Assembly (NCBI RefSeq): GCF_009856295.1
Contig: NZ_WMEU01000001.1
Span: 62,001 to 126,000 of the forward strand
Source of the DNA: Pontibacillus yanchengensis
Lineage (GTDB): Bacteria; Bacillota; Bacilli; Bacillales; BH030062
Length of the DNA stretch: 64,000 nt
Direction: 5' to 3'
Numbering within the stretch: position 1 is the stretch's first letter; each line of letters opens with the position of its first letter. Of this stretch, positions 33,924 through 42,897 are shown one piece after another. The position numbers were made by a program, and so were the translations under genes. Below the pieces are notes generated by a model. The model worked only from the letters and a program-made list of their open reading frames with translations, had not been told where the DNA came from and made no database searches.

Positions 33924-35008
33924 TATAAATAGGGCTTCTCTTGATAAAAATAATTAGGAGTATTTATTTTATTTTTATAAGGCTTATGAAAAATATGTGT
34001 AGTAGCAGGGGATACGGGAGGATTTAGCCAAACCCAGTTTCCTGTTACCTCTCGTTCACAATGATGCTCTTTCTCTTCAAATTTCTCAAATTGCTGAGCT
34101 GCTGTATGGTGATCCACTATATTTACACCGTCTTCTTTAAAAGAATGTAGTACGGCTGTATTAAGTTCGATAAGTGCTCTGTCTTTCCAAAGAGTTGCGT
34201 TACGTTTCGTGTTTAACCCCATTAATTCAGCCACTTTAGGTAACATATTATAGCGATAATCGTCCGCTAAATTTCTTGCACCTATTTCAGTTTCCATATA
34301 CCAACCATTAAATGGGGCAGCTATGTATTCCATTCCACCTATTTCGAGTTTCATATCTGAAATCATCGGTACAGCATACCATTTTAGTTGTAGATTATGA
34401 AACCATTCTAGTTCTGGATGTCGAAGCGGAACCTCCAAAATTATTTCTTTTGGAACTTCATAAAGAGTAGGCTGTTCTCCATTTATTTGAATCAACCAAG
34501 GTAGGATATCAAAATGAGTACCCTGACCTTCCCACCCAAATTGCTGGCATGTTTTAGTGAAAGCAATGGAGTCTGGATCACCTACAATCCCCTCATCCGT
34601 TTCATATCCTGCATAACGAATCAACTGATGATTCCAGATTCGTACAGGTTCTTCGCCATTTTGCTTAGGCTTAAAAACAGAAATAGTAGACCGAATTTTT
34701 CCGTTGTTCGTTGCGTAATTCACATGATCGATTAATGCATCTTTTACCTCTTCAGATGAAAAAGCATGTCGTTGATCAAATACGGTCAAACTATCCCAAA
34801 AAAGTCTTCCTATACACTTATTACTGTTTCTCCAAGCCATTTTGGCACCATGTTGGAGCTCTTCGAACGTATGTTCATAGCTACCATGATCAAGTATCGA
34901 GTACTTTATTTCTTGTATTCGTTCCACTATCTCTATCTCTGATTTATTTAATTCAACATAACAGTTCCGAATAAAGTCTTCGGCCTGATGTATAAGGTCT
35001 GCAGTCAA
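33923..35008 (-). CDS. nos: Nitric oxide synthase, oxygenase domain only
   Basis: A 361-residue bacterial NOS that makes nitric oxide from arginine using a borrowed reductase. The heme-thiolate Cys is in [14 protein letters not shown] (Cys 65, comparable to Cys 66 of the Bacillus subtilis enzyme). The substrate-binding region reads [15 protein letters not shown]-like ([15 protein letters not shown] here) and is followed by [15 protein letters not shown]. The reductase domain of animal NOS is absent, as in all Bacillus enzymes. The start is a TTG at 35008, nine bases after GGAGG. NO in Bacillus protects against oxidative stress and antibiotics. Transcribed alone, divergent from uvsE. Confidence 0.96.
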   Translation of the reverse strand: MTADLIHQAEDFIRNCYVELNKSEIEIVERIQEIKYSILDHGSYEHTFEELQHGAKMAWRNSNKCIGRLFWDSLTVFDQRHAFSSEEVKDALIDHVNYATNNGKIRSTISVFKPKQNGEEPVRIWNHQLIRYAGYETDEGIVGDPDSIAFTKTCQQFGWEGQGTHFDILPWLIQINGEQPTLYEVPKEIILEVPLRHPELEWFHNLQLKWYAVPMISDMKLEIGGMEYIAAPFNGWYMETEIGARNLADDYRYNMLPKVAELMGLNTKRNATLWKDRALIELNTAVLHSFKEDGVNIVDHHTAAQQFEKFEEKEHHCEREVTGNWVWLNPPVSPATTHIFHKPYKNKINTPNYFYQEKPYL

Positions 35009-35143
35009 TTTACCTAACCTCCATTAATTGCACTGTGCATATTGTATCACATGTCCTGTTATCTCTTTGTGACAGAACTATGTACATAAATACATTGTTC
35101 AGGTGAAAACTATTCCTATCTAAATGATAGTAGGTGAATATAA

Positions 35144-36112
35144 ATGACCATTTTTAGACTTGGGTATGTAGCAATGAGTGTACATGTAGAGAATGCATCG
35201 CCATCGCAAACGATGACATATAAGCAATTCAGTTCCTTGCAGGACAGAGAGGCTGCAGTACATAAGTTAGAGAGAATTGCCTCATCTAACCTCCATAATA
35301 CGTTACGTCTCTTGAAACATAATCGGGCTCATGGTATTACATTCTTTCGGATGAGTTCGAAGCTGGTTCCCTTGGCTACTCATGAAGAACTCGCTGATTG
35401 GAAGTATTACGTATCATTAAGTAACGAGTTAAAAGAGATTGGTAATTATGCAAAACAAAATCAGATACGTATTGATTTCCACCCTGATCATTTTGTAGTT
35501 CTCAATACTCCTAATAAAGATAAATTTAAATTTTCACTTCATGTGTTGAAATACCATTACCGACTACTACACGGGATGGGGATTGATCCCACACATCGTT
35601 GTGTTTTGCATCTAGGTGGGGGATACAATAATAAAGAAGAGTCTTTAGAACGATTCATTGAAAACTGGTCATATATTCCGACCGGCATACAAAAAATGAT
35701 TATGCTGGAGAATGATGATACGTTATATACCATGGAGGATTGTTTATATATATCACAAAAGCTAATGATTCCTTTTATATTTGATATCCATCATCATTTG
35801 GCTAATTATGATCATCTGAACTGGGAAGAAAATTTGGATCGTGTGTTACATACATGGGAAGGGAGCTCCCTTCCAGTAAAAATGCATATATCTTCTCCTA
35901 AAAGCCAGGATGAGTTTAAAAGTCATGCTCCTTACATTGATAAAGAAATGTTTTTGAATTTTGTACAGAAATCAAATGGTTCAACTAAGCAAATTGATTG
36001 CATGATTGAAGCAAAACAAAAAGACGATGCACTGTTTCGATTAGTAAGCGATTTATCAACAGAACCGAACATTGAATTTATTACACCGACAACATTTAAG
36101 TTTCATGGTTAA
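35144..36112 (+). CDS. uvsE: UV damage endonuclease UvdE/UvsE
   Basis: A 322-residue TIM-barrel nuclease that nicks DNA 5' of UV photoproducts, giving excision repair independent of UvrABC. Family segments are RLGYVAMSVHVENASPSQTM at the N-terminus, the metal-site words HGITFFRMSSKLVPLATH, RIDFHPDHFVVLN, VLHLGGGYNNKE and IFDIHHHLAN with several conserved His/Glu ligands. Length is normal. The ATG at 35144 follows TAGTAGGTGAATATAA. The next gene, a channel protein, starts 95 bases on without a terminator, so the two may share a transcript. Confidence 0.95.
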   Translation: MTIFRLGYVAMSVHVENASPSQTMTYKQFSSLQDREAAVHKLERIASSNLHNTLRLLKHNRAHGITFFRMSSKLVPLATHEELADWKYYVSLSNELKEIGNYAKQNQIRIDFHPDHFVVLNTPNKDKFKFSLHVLKYHYRLLHGMGIDPTHRCVLHLGGGYNNKEESLERFIENWSYIPTGIQKMIMLENDDTLYTMEDCLYISQKLMIPFIFDIHHHLANYDHLNWEENLDRVLHTWEGSSLPVKMHISSPKSQDEFKSHAPYIDKEMFLNFVQKSNGSTKQIDCMIEAKQKDDALFRLVSDLSTEPNIEFITPTTFKFHG

Positions 36113-36207
36113 AAAAATTAATGTCTCAATTTTCGATGAATACGTTTTACATTAGATTATTAACAATCATTTTTGGGAATAGGAGGAGTAATTGGAGGGA
36201 TATATGG

Positions 36208-37113
36208 ATGAACAATAAGCAACAAAATGACGAAATACAACAAAACCAACATCAATCTTCAGATGGAACAGCAATCGAACCCAGAGACAATCCGGATCGA
36301 CCAGGTAGACAATTCTACATTCCTTCTCAAATTGTTAGCGAATTTGCTCATAAGGGTAGAGATCATTTAAAAAAACCATTCCCAGGTCAGTTAGTATTAG
36401 CCCTTACCGCGGGGGCATTTATGACATTCGGTGCTGCATTTTCCATTCTTTTGGCAATTGGTATTGAAGCGAAAGGGTTGTACTATCTGCTATCTGGTTT
36501 TGGGTTTGCTGCAGGTTATGCAATGGTGTTTATTTCTGGTTCTGTCTTATTTACAGAAGTTAATGTGTTGTTACCGACGTATCTGTTTCACTCTACAGGT
36601 TTTATGCAACGAAACATTTTGAAGTTCTGGGGCTCTGCCTATATTGGAAATATTCTTGGAGCCTTATTTGTCGCTATTATTATTAAACTGTCTGGTTCAT
36701 TATCTACTTCATTTTATACAGAGCTATCTACATACATAGATCATAAAATGAAGTTTTTAGATAACGGTTTTACAGGCTGGATTCAGATTGTCTTGTCTGG
36801 AATTCTTGCAAACTGGTTAATAGGTATGGCTGCATTTTTAACTACTGCTGCAAGGGATATAACCGGTAAAATATTAGGGACACTATTACCTGTAGTCCTT
36901 TTCGTAGCCGGTAATTTCCAACACAGTGCTGCAAACATGGGTTACTTCAGCATGGGAATCTTATCGAACTCTGAATACCATTGGTATGAGTTTTTATTCC
37001 TCAATCTTCTTCCTGCTAGCATTGGAAATATAATCGGAGGAGGTATATTAGTATCCTTGCTTTTCTCTTATGCTTATAAGGATGATATACAATCAGCAGT
37101 TGATAATAATTAG
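36208..37113 (+). CDS. Formate/nitrite transporter (FNT) family channel
   Basis: A 301-residue membrane protein with six hydrophobic helices and a 60-residue hydrophilic, glutamine-rich N-terminal tail. FMTFGAAFSILLAIG and FVAGNFQHSAANMGYFSMG carry the FNT pore words (GFQHSVANM-like). FNT channels pass formate, nitrite or hydrosulfide; the substrate cannot be read from sequence. The ATG at 36208 stands seven bases after GGAGGGA. The frame open back to 36121 would place that site inside the gene and add 29 unlike residues. Confidence 0.88.
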   Translation: MNNKQQNDEIQQNQHQSSDGTAIEPRDNPDRPGRQFYIPSQIVSEFAHKGRDHLKKPFPGQLVLALTAGAFMTFGAAFSILLAIGIEAKGLYYLLSGFGFAAGYAMVFISGSVLFTEVNVLLPTYLFHSTGFMQRNILKFWGSAYIGNILGALFVAIIIKLSGSLSTSFYTELSTYIDHKMKFLDNGFTGWIQIVLSGILANWLIGMAAFLTTAARDITGKILGTLLPVVLFVAGNFQHSAANMGYFSMGILSNSEYHWYEFLFLNLLPASIGNIIGGGILVSLLFSYAYKDDIQSAVDNN

Positions 37114-37129
37114 ATTAAAGAAAAGTTCA

Positions 37130-37240
37130 GGGTGCCGTTCTAGCGACGTACAAACTGTTGCCCCACAGGACGTAGGTCAGTTGGATGTTGCTACACGATA
37201 TCGCCTCTAAATTTATACAAGCCAACATTTTTATAGTTTC
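37130..37240 (-). repeat. Intergenic repeat family 1, copy 4 (shortened, inverted)
   Basis: CCACAGGACGTRGGT, GATGTTGCTAC and AAGCCAACATTTTTATAGT match both ends of copy 2 at 18241-18475. The middle (the CTCCTTACGATAAGT core) is missing, so it looks like an internal-deletion derivative. Confidence 0.7.
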
Positions 37241-37244
37241 CCAT

Positions 37245-37280
37245 ATAAGAAGCCACTAACAACAGTTAGTGGCTTCTTAT
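37245..37280. terminator. Bidirectional terminator
   Basis: Perfect 16-base-pair stem ATAAGAAGCCACTAAC / GTTAGTGGCTTCTTAT with loop AACA, between the convergent channel and gltC genes. Confidence 0.85.
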
Positions 37281-38182
37281 TATTGGTATCTCTCAAGCAT
37301 CGAGAAGAAGTTTTTAACAAAACTATAGAAAACCTTTTCGGATGGTGCTAACTCACGATCCATAGGGGTTATGATCCCGACAGAACGTCTTACTTGTGGG
37401 ATTTCAATTGGTTTTTTCACGGTTAAACGTGGTGTGGAATTATAGAATGTGCTGTCAGGTAATAATGTAACCCCAATTCCAGCAGAAACTAATCCTTTAA
37501 TTGCATCAAGGTCTTCTCCTTGAGAAGAAACATGAGGTGTGAATCCTGCTTGTTTACATGCATTGATAGCAATATCATGTAAGACATATCCTTCTGGAAA
37601 CAGGACAAATGAATCGTTTTTCAAATCACTGAGCAGAATACTTTCCTGTTCTGCAAGTTCATGTTGAATGGGGATAAGTGCTGAAATTTGTTCAGTAAAT
37701 AAAATATGACTTTCTACCTCAGGGTCTTCTTTTGGTACAGGTCCTAAGAATGCCAAATCAATCTCACGTTTTTTTACGGCATCGATTAAATAATGGTAAG
37801 AACCTTGTCGTAGTTGAAAACCTACATTAGGATGGTTCTCTTTAAAAGAAGAGATGACAGTAGGAAGTAAATGACTAGCTAAACTGGTTGGGAAGCCAAT
37901 CCGTATTAAACCCCTATCGGGATCTAAATATTCTTCAACTTGTTTAGTGGCATGTTCAATAGCTTTTAATGCCGTTTTAGTGTGTGTTCGAAATATTTTT
38001 CCTATTGGAGTTAGTTTAATATTTCTTCCTTCTCTAACAAATAACTTAACTCCTAGCTCATCTTCAAGATTAGCGATTTGTCTGCTGATGGCTGATTGGG
38101 CCACATGCAGGTGAATAGCCGCTTCAGATATATGTTCTCTTTCTGCAACTTCCATAAAATAATGTAGTTGACGAAGCTCCAT
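37280..38182 (-). CDS. gltC: LysR-family regulator, GltC-like
   Basis: A 300-residue LysR-type regulator. The N-terminal HTH begins MELRQLHYFMEVAEREHISE and includes HVAQSAISRQIANLEDELG; the C-terminal effector domain covers about 90-295. It is divergent from gltA with a 140-base promoter region, exactly the gltC-gltAB arrangement of Bacillus, where GltC activates glutamate synthase according to 2-oxoglutarate/glutamate. The ATG at 38182 follows GGAGGATGCATT; the frame to 38206 starts upstream of that site. It probably also represses itself from the shared operator at 38214-38232. Confidence 0.92.
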   Translation of the reverse strand: MELRQLHYFMEVAEREHISEAAIHLHVAQSAISRQIANLEDELGVKLFVREGRNIKLTPIGKIFRTHTKTALKAIEHATKQVEEYLDPDRGLIRIGFPTSLASHLLPTVISSFKENHPNVGFQLRQGSYHYLIDAVKKREIDLAFLGPVPKEDPEVESHILFTEQISALIPIQHELAEQESILLSDLKNDSFVLFPEGYVLHDIAINACKQAGFTPHVSSQGEDLDAIKGLVSAGIGVTLLPDSTFYNSTPRLTVKKPIEIPQVRRSVGIITPMDRELAPSEKVFYSFVKNFFSMLERYQ

Positions 38183-38213
38183 AATGCATCCTCCATATCG
38201 ATTCATATCAAAA

Positions 38214-38269
38214 TTAGATTAATTCTATCTAAATTATATATTGTTTGCAACATTTAGAAAACTTACAAT
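38214..38269 (+). promoter_or_regulatory. GltC-type operator and gltA promoter
   Basis: The dyad TTAGAT-N7-ATCTAA (38214-38232) fits a LysR T-N11-A box. Nine bases downstream lie -35 TTGTTT (38241-38246), a 17-base spacer and -10 TACAAT (38264-38269). The operator position just above -35 suits an activator. Confidence 0.7.
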
Positions 38270-38322
38270 GTATATTAACAGGTTAAACGGATTTTCATTT
38301 TAATTTTAAGGGGAGATAGCTC

Positions 38323-41300
38323 ATGACATATAATCAAATTCCAAACCCCCAGGGACTTTACAACCCTGATTTTGAACATGATGCTTGTGGTATTGGACTA
38401 TATGCATCATTAAAAGGGAACAAAACACACGAAATTGTTCAAAAAGGGTTACACATGTTGTGCCAGCTAGATCATAGAGGTGGCCAAGGCAGTGATCCTC
38501 ACACTGGAGATGGAGCAGGATTGCTCGTTCAAATGCCAGATACATTCTTTAAGAAACAGTGCGCGGAGTTGAATTTACCTGAACAAGGACGTTACGGAGT
38601 TGGAATGCTTTTCTTTTCAAATGAAGAAGAACGTGAAGAAGAGGAAGCATATATAAATACATTAATCGAAGCCGAGGGGCAAAAGGTTCTAGGCTGGAGA
38701 AGTGTACCTATAAATGTCAGAAAAATCGGAATTGCTGCACAAAATAGCTGCCCTATCATTCGTCAAGTATTTATAGAAGCAAGTGACGAGATGGAAAAAG
38801 GGCTACCATTTGAGCGTAAACTATACGTCATTCGAAAACAAGCTGAAAATTGGGCACTAGAGCAAGATAAACAGTTCTATTTTGCTAGTCTTTCAAGTCA
38901 AACGATTGTATATAAAGGTCTTTTATTACCAGAACAAATGGATTCATTTTATGAAGATTTATTAGATGAAGATTTTGTATCTGCATTCTCTTTAGTACAT
39001 TCCCGCTTTAGCACAAACACGTTTCCTAGTTGGGAACGTGCTCACCCAAATCGTTACCTTATTCACAATGGTGAGATTAATACATTAAGAGGTAATAAAA
39101 ACTGGATGAAAGCTAGGGAAAAGCAAATGGCATCTGAAGCATTTGGAGATGACCTTGATAAAATTCTACCTATTATTGATTCGAGCGGAAGTGACTCTTC
39201 TGCTTTAGACAACGCTTTTGAATTCTTTGTGCTATCTGGTCGTAAGCCAGCTCATGCAGCTATGATGTTAATTCCTGAGCCATGGACTGAAAATGAGCAC
39301 TTAACTCCAGAAAAGCGTGCTTTTTATCAATACCACAGTACCCTTATGGAACCATGGGATGGACCAACCTCCATCACATTTACGGATGGAAATCAAATTG
39401 GAGGTATCCTTGACCGTAATGGACTACGCCCTGCGCGTTATTACGTAACAAAAGATGATATGCTTATTTATTCATCTGAGGTAGGCGTAATTGATGTGGA
39501 AGAAGACAATATCCTATATAAAAATCGATTAAGTCCGGGAAAGATGCTCTTGATTGATTTAGAACAACAACGAATCATTTCTGATGAAGAAGTTAAGCAT
39601 GATATGGCTTCCGAGCATCCTTATCAAGAATGGTTGGATAAAAATCTTTGGAATCTAGAACCGGAAGGAACGTACATTGATCCTAAACCAGTTGATGACG
39701 CATTTGTAAGACAAAAAGCATTTGGATATACGTATGAAGATATCCATAAGTATTTATTACCTATGGTAACCGAAGGAAAAGACCCAGTAGGAGCAATGGG
39801 GAATGATACACCATTAGCTGTACTATCGGAAAACCCTCAATCTCTTTTCCTTTATTTCAAACAACACTTTGCACAGGTTACAAACCCTGCAATTGACTCT
39901 ATTCGTGAGCAAATGATTACATCAACAACGACCTTGTTAGGTGCTGAAGGAAATATACTTCATCCAAATGAATCGAATAGTCATCGTATTCAACTAAAGT
40001 CTCCTGTTCTATCAGCAGACCAAATGGATAGAATTAGGGATGTGAATCGATCAAACTTCCGATGTAAGACACTTGATGCTGTTTTTACGAATGATTTAGA
40101 AGCAGAATTAGAGGAACTTTGTAATGAAACAGAAGCAGCTATTGAAGAAGGGTATAGCTTGCTCATACTTTCTGACCGGACGATGGGTGTTGAAAATGTA
40201 GCCGTACCGCCATTATTGGCTGCTAGTGCAGTGCACCAACACTTGGTTCAAAAAGGCAAGCGTAAAAAGGCAAGTCTAATTGTAGAAAGTGGTGAAATCA
40301 GAGAGGTTCATCATTTTGCTGCGTTAATTGGATATGGTGTAGATGCGATCTATCCTTATCTAGCATATGAGACATTCCGCCAAACTGTAGAAGATGGCAG
40401 TTTAGATATGGATGTGAATGAAGCTGTTCAAGCTTATCGTAAACATGTAACTACTGGAATAGTAAAAGTTATGTCTAAGATGGGAATTTCAACAGTACAA
40501 AGTTACCGTGGAGCTCAAATATTTGAAGCAGTCGGTATCAGTAAAGATGTGATCAATCGTTATTTCACTGGCACGGTATCTCAGCTAGATGGAATCGATT
40601 TAAACACCATCTCCAAGGAAGCGAAGATACGTCATACCACTGCTTATGAGGATGTTTTAAGCACAACGTTAGAGCCTGGAAGTGACTTTCAGTGGCGAAA
40701 AACTGGAGAGCATCACGCTTTCAACCCACAAACTGTTCATACACTTCAATGGGCTTGTCGTAAAAATGATTACAACATGTTTAAAGAATATTCGAAGGCT
40801 GCAAATAAAGAGCGAATCGGATTTTTACGTAATCTATTCACCTTTAAATCAGAGCAATCCGTTCCTATTGAAGAAGTTGAATCCGTTGAAGACATCGTTC
40901 GTCGTTTTAAAACGGGAGCAATGTCCTTTGGCTCATTAAGCCAAGAAGCGCATGAAACCCTAGCTATTGCGATGAATCGTCTAGGAGGAAGAAGTAATAG
41001 CGGCGAAGGCGGAGAAGATTCAAGCCGCTTCCATCCAGATGAAAATGGAGATTCAAGACGTAGTTCCATTAAACAAATTGCCTCTGGTCGCTTTGGTGTA
41101 AGTAGTCACTATCTAGTGAATGCTGATGAGTTGCAGATTAAAGTTGCTCAAGGTGCAAAGCCAGGGGAAGGTGGTCAATTACCTGGTAAGAAAGTTTATC
41201 CATGGGTTGCAGATGTTCGTGGTTCTACACCGGGAGTAGGATTAATTTCGCCTCCACCACACCATGACATTTATTCTATTGAAGATCTTGCTCAGTTAAT

Positions 41301-42882
41301 TCACGATCTAAAAAATGCAAACCGAGATGCACGTATTAGCGTGAAGCTTGTTGCTAAGTCTGGGATCGGTACCATCGCAGCAGGAGTAGCAAAAGGATCT
41401 GCTGATGTTATATCCGTGAGTGGATATGATGGGGGCACAGGTGCCTCACCAAAAACTAGTATTAAACACGCAGGATTACCTTGGGAATTAGGTTTAGCAG
41501 AAACACATCAAACGTTAGTATTGAATAACTTACGTGATCGAGTAGTATTAGAAACTGATGGGAAATTAATGACAGGCCGAGATGTTGCCATGGCTGCGAT
41601 ATTAGGGGCTGAAGAATACGGTTTTGCAACAGCACCATTAGTTGTAATTGGGTGCGTAATGATGCGTGTTTGTCATAAAGATACATGTCCAGTTGGTGTG
41701 GCGACACAAAATCCTGAGCTTCGTAAAAAGTTTACAGGTCATGCTGATTACGTCGTTAACTATATGCAGTTCGTAGCAGAAGAGCTTCGTGAGATTATGG
41801 CTGAATTAGGTTTCCGTACAGTAGAGGAAATGGTTGGACGTACAGATGTATTAGAGGTAAGTGAAGAAACCCGTGAACATTGGAAAGCTAAATCACTAGA
41901 CTTAGCGAACCTAGTCTATCAACCAAAAGGTCCAAAAACGTGTAAAAGACAGCAAGATCATAACCTTGATAAATCTCTAGATTTAACGACACTTCTACCT
42001 GCTGTTAAATCCTCTATTAATACAGGGAAGCGGATAGAATTATCCTATCCAATCCGTAACACCAACCGAGTAGTAGGAACGATTGTTGGAAGTGAGATTT
42101 CCAAACGTTATGGAGAGGAAGGCTTACCTGCGGACACTATCCGCCTAAACTTTACTGGATCAGCAGGGCAAAGCTTTGGTGCATTTATACCACGTGGCCT
42201 TTCCCTTCACTTAACGGGAGATGCAAATGATTACGTTGGTAAAGGTTTATCCGGCGGAAAGGTTGTTGTATCCAAACCACAGCAAAGTCCAAGCGCAAGT
42301 GACGATGTCATTATTGGAAATGTTGCCCTGTATGGTGCTTCAAAAGGAGAAGCCTACATTAACGGAGTAGCTGGTGAACGATTTGCTGTCCGTAATAGCG
42401 GAGCAAACGTGGTAGTTGAAGGAGTCGGCAATCATGGTTGTGAATATATGACGGGAGGACGTGTCGTTGTCCTTGGTGATGTCGGAGCAAACTTTGCTGC
42501 TGGAATGTCTGGTGGTGTTGCTTATGTCCTTGCCGATGATAAAGATAAATTTAAGTCTCTATGCAACACAGGAATGATAGAGTTTGAATCATTAGAAGAT
42601 CCGATGGAAGCGCAAGAAGTCCAAACGCTAGTTCAGAATCATTTTGAGAAAACCAATAGTCTACGTGCAGCGCACGTACTAGAACATTGGGAAATGGCTA
42701 AACGAAGTTTTGTGAAGATCATTCCGAAAGACTACAAAAATATGTTAAATAGAATTGAAGCACATCGTGCTGATGGATTAACAGAAGATGAAGCTGTCAT
42801 GAGTGCTTTTCAAGGTAACCCAACGAAACAGGAGCAAGAAGCAACAGATGCAAGTGATACGCCCCAAGTTGCTTTGAAATAA
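38323..42882 (+). CDS. gltA: Glutamate synthase, large subunit
   Basis: A 1519-residue subunit of NADPH-glutamate synthase that turns glutamine plus 2-oxoglutarate into two glutamates. A class II glutamine amidotransferase domain begins at Cys 22 in HDACGIGLY, with a probable 21-residue propeptide removed. A central domain, the FMN-binding barrel (GGEDSSRFHP, KSGIGTIAAGVAKG, SGYDGGTGASP), the 3Fe-4S cluster CVMMRVCHKDTCPVG and the C-terminal GXGXG beta-helix (about 1250-1450) follow in the usual order. The ATG comes after AAGGGGAGATAGCTC. It is followed 15 bases later by gltB and controlled by GltC from the divergent promoter. Confidence 0.98.
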   Translation: MTYNQIPNPQGLYNPDFEHDACGIGLYASLKGNKTHEIVQKGLHMLCQLDHRGGQGSDPHTGDGAGLLVQMPDTFFKKQCAELNLPEQGRYGVGMLFFSNEEEREEEEAYINTLIEAEGQKVLGWRSVPINVRKIGIAAQNSCPIIRQVFIEASDEMEKGLPFERKLYVIRKQAENWALEQDKQFYFASLSSQTIVYKGLLLPEQMDSFYEDLLDEDFVSAFSLVHSRFSTNTFPSWERAHPNRYLIHNGEINTLRGNKNWMKAREKQMASEAFGDDLDKILPIIDSSGSDSSALDNAFEFFVLSGRKPAHAAMMLIPEPWTENEHLTPEKRAFYQYHSTLMEPWDGPTSITFTDGNQIGGILDRNGLRPARYYVTKDDMLIYSSEVGVIDVEEDNILYKNRLSPGKMLLIDLEQQRIISDEEVKHDMASEHPYQEWLDKNLWNLEPEGTYIDPKPVDDAFVRQKAFGYTYEDIHKYLLPMVTEGKDPVGAMGNDTPLAVLSENPQSLFLYFKQHFAQVTNPAIDSIREQMITSTTTLLGAEGNILHPNESNSHRIQLKSPVLSADQMDRIRDVNRSNFRCKTLDAVFTNDLEAELEELCNETEAAIEEGYSLLILSDRTMGVENVAVPPLLAASAVHQHLVQKGKRKKASLIVESGEIREVHHFAALIGYGVDAIYPYLAYETFRQTVEDGSLDMDVNEAVQAYRKHVTTGIVKVMSKMGISTVQSYRGAQIFEAVGISKDVINRYFTGTVSQLDGIDLNTISKEAKIRHTTAYEDVLSTTLEPGSDFQWRKTGEHHAFNPQTVHTLQWACRKNDYNMFKEYSKAANKERIGFLRNLFTFKSEQSVPIEEVESVEDIVRRFKTGAMSFGSLSQEAHETLAIAMNRLGGRSNSGEGGEDSSRFHPDENGDSRRSSIKQIASGRFGVSSHYLVNADELQIKVAQGAKPGEGGQLPGKKVYPWVADVRGSTPGVGLISPPPHHDIYSIEDLAQLIHDLKNANRDARISVKLVAKSGIGTIAAGVAKGSADVISVSGYDGGTGASPKTSIKHAGLPWELGLAETHQTLVLNNLRDRVVLETDGKLMTGRDVAMAAILGAEEYGFATAPLVVIGCVMMRVCHKDTCPVGVATQNPELRKKFTGHADYVVNYMQFVAEELREIMAELGFRTVEEMVGRTDVLEVSEETREHWKAKSLDLANLVYQPKGPKTCKRQQDHNLDKSLDLTTLLPAVKSSINTGKRIELSYPIRNTNRVVGTIVGSEISKRYGEEGLPADTIRLNFTGSAGQSFGAFIPRGLSLHLTGDANDYVGKGLSGGKVVVSKPQQSPSASDDVIIGNVALYGASKGEAYINGVAGERFAVRNSGANVVVEGVGNHGCEYMTGGRVVVLGDVGANFAAGMSGGVAYVLADDKDKFKSLCNTGMIEFESLEDPMEAQEVQTLVQNHFEKTNSLRAAHVLEHWEMAKRSFVKIIPKDYKNMLNRIEAHRADGLTEDEAVMSAFQGNPTKQEQEATDASDTPQVALK

Positions 42883-42897
42883 GAAAGGAGAGAGAGC

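Noticed and set aside
40682-41707. Open frames opposite and overlapping gltA
   Set aside because: gltA is continuous, highly conserved and in frame; these are shadow frames with no ribosome binding sites.
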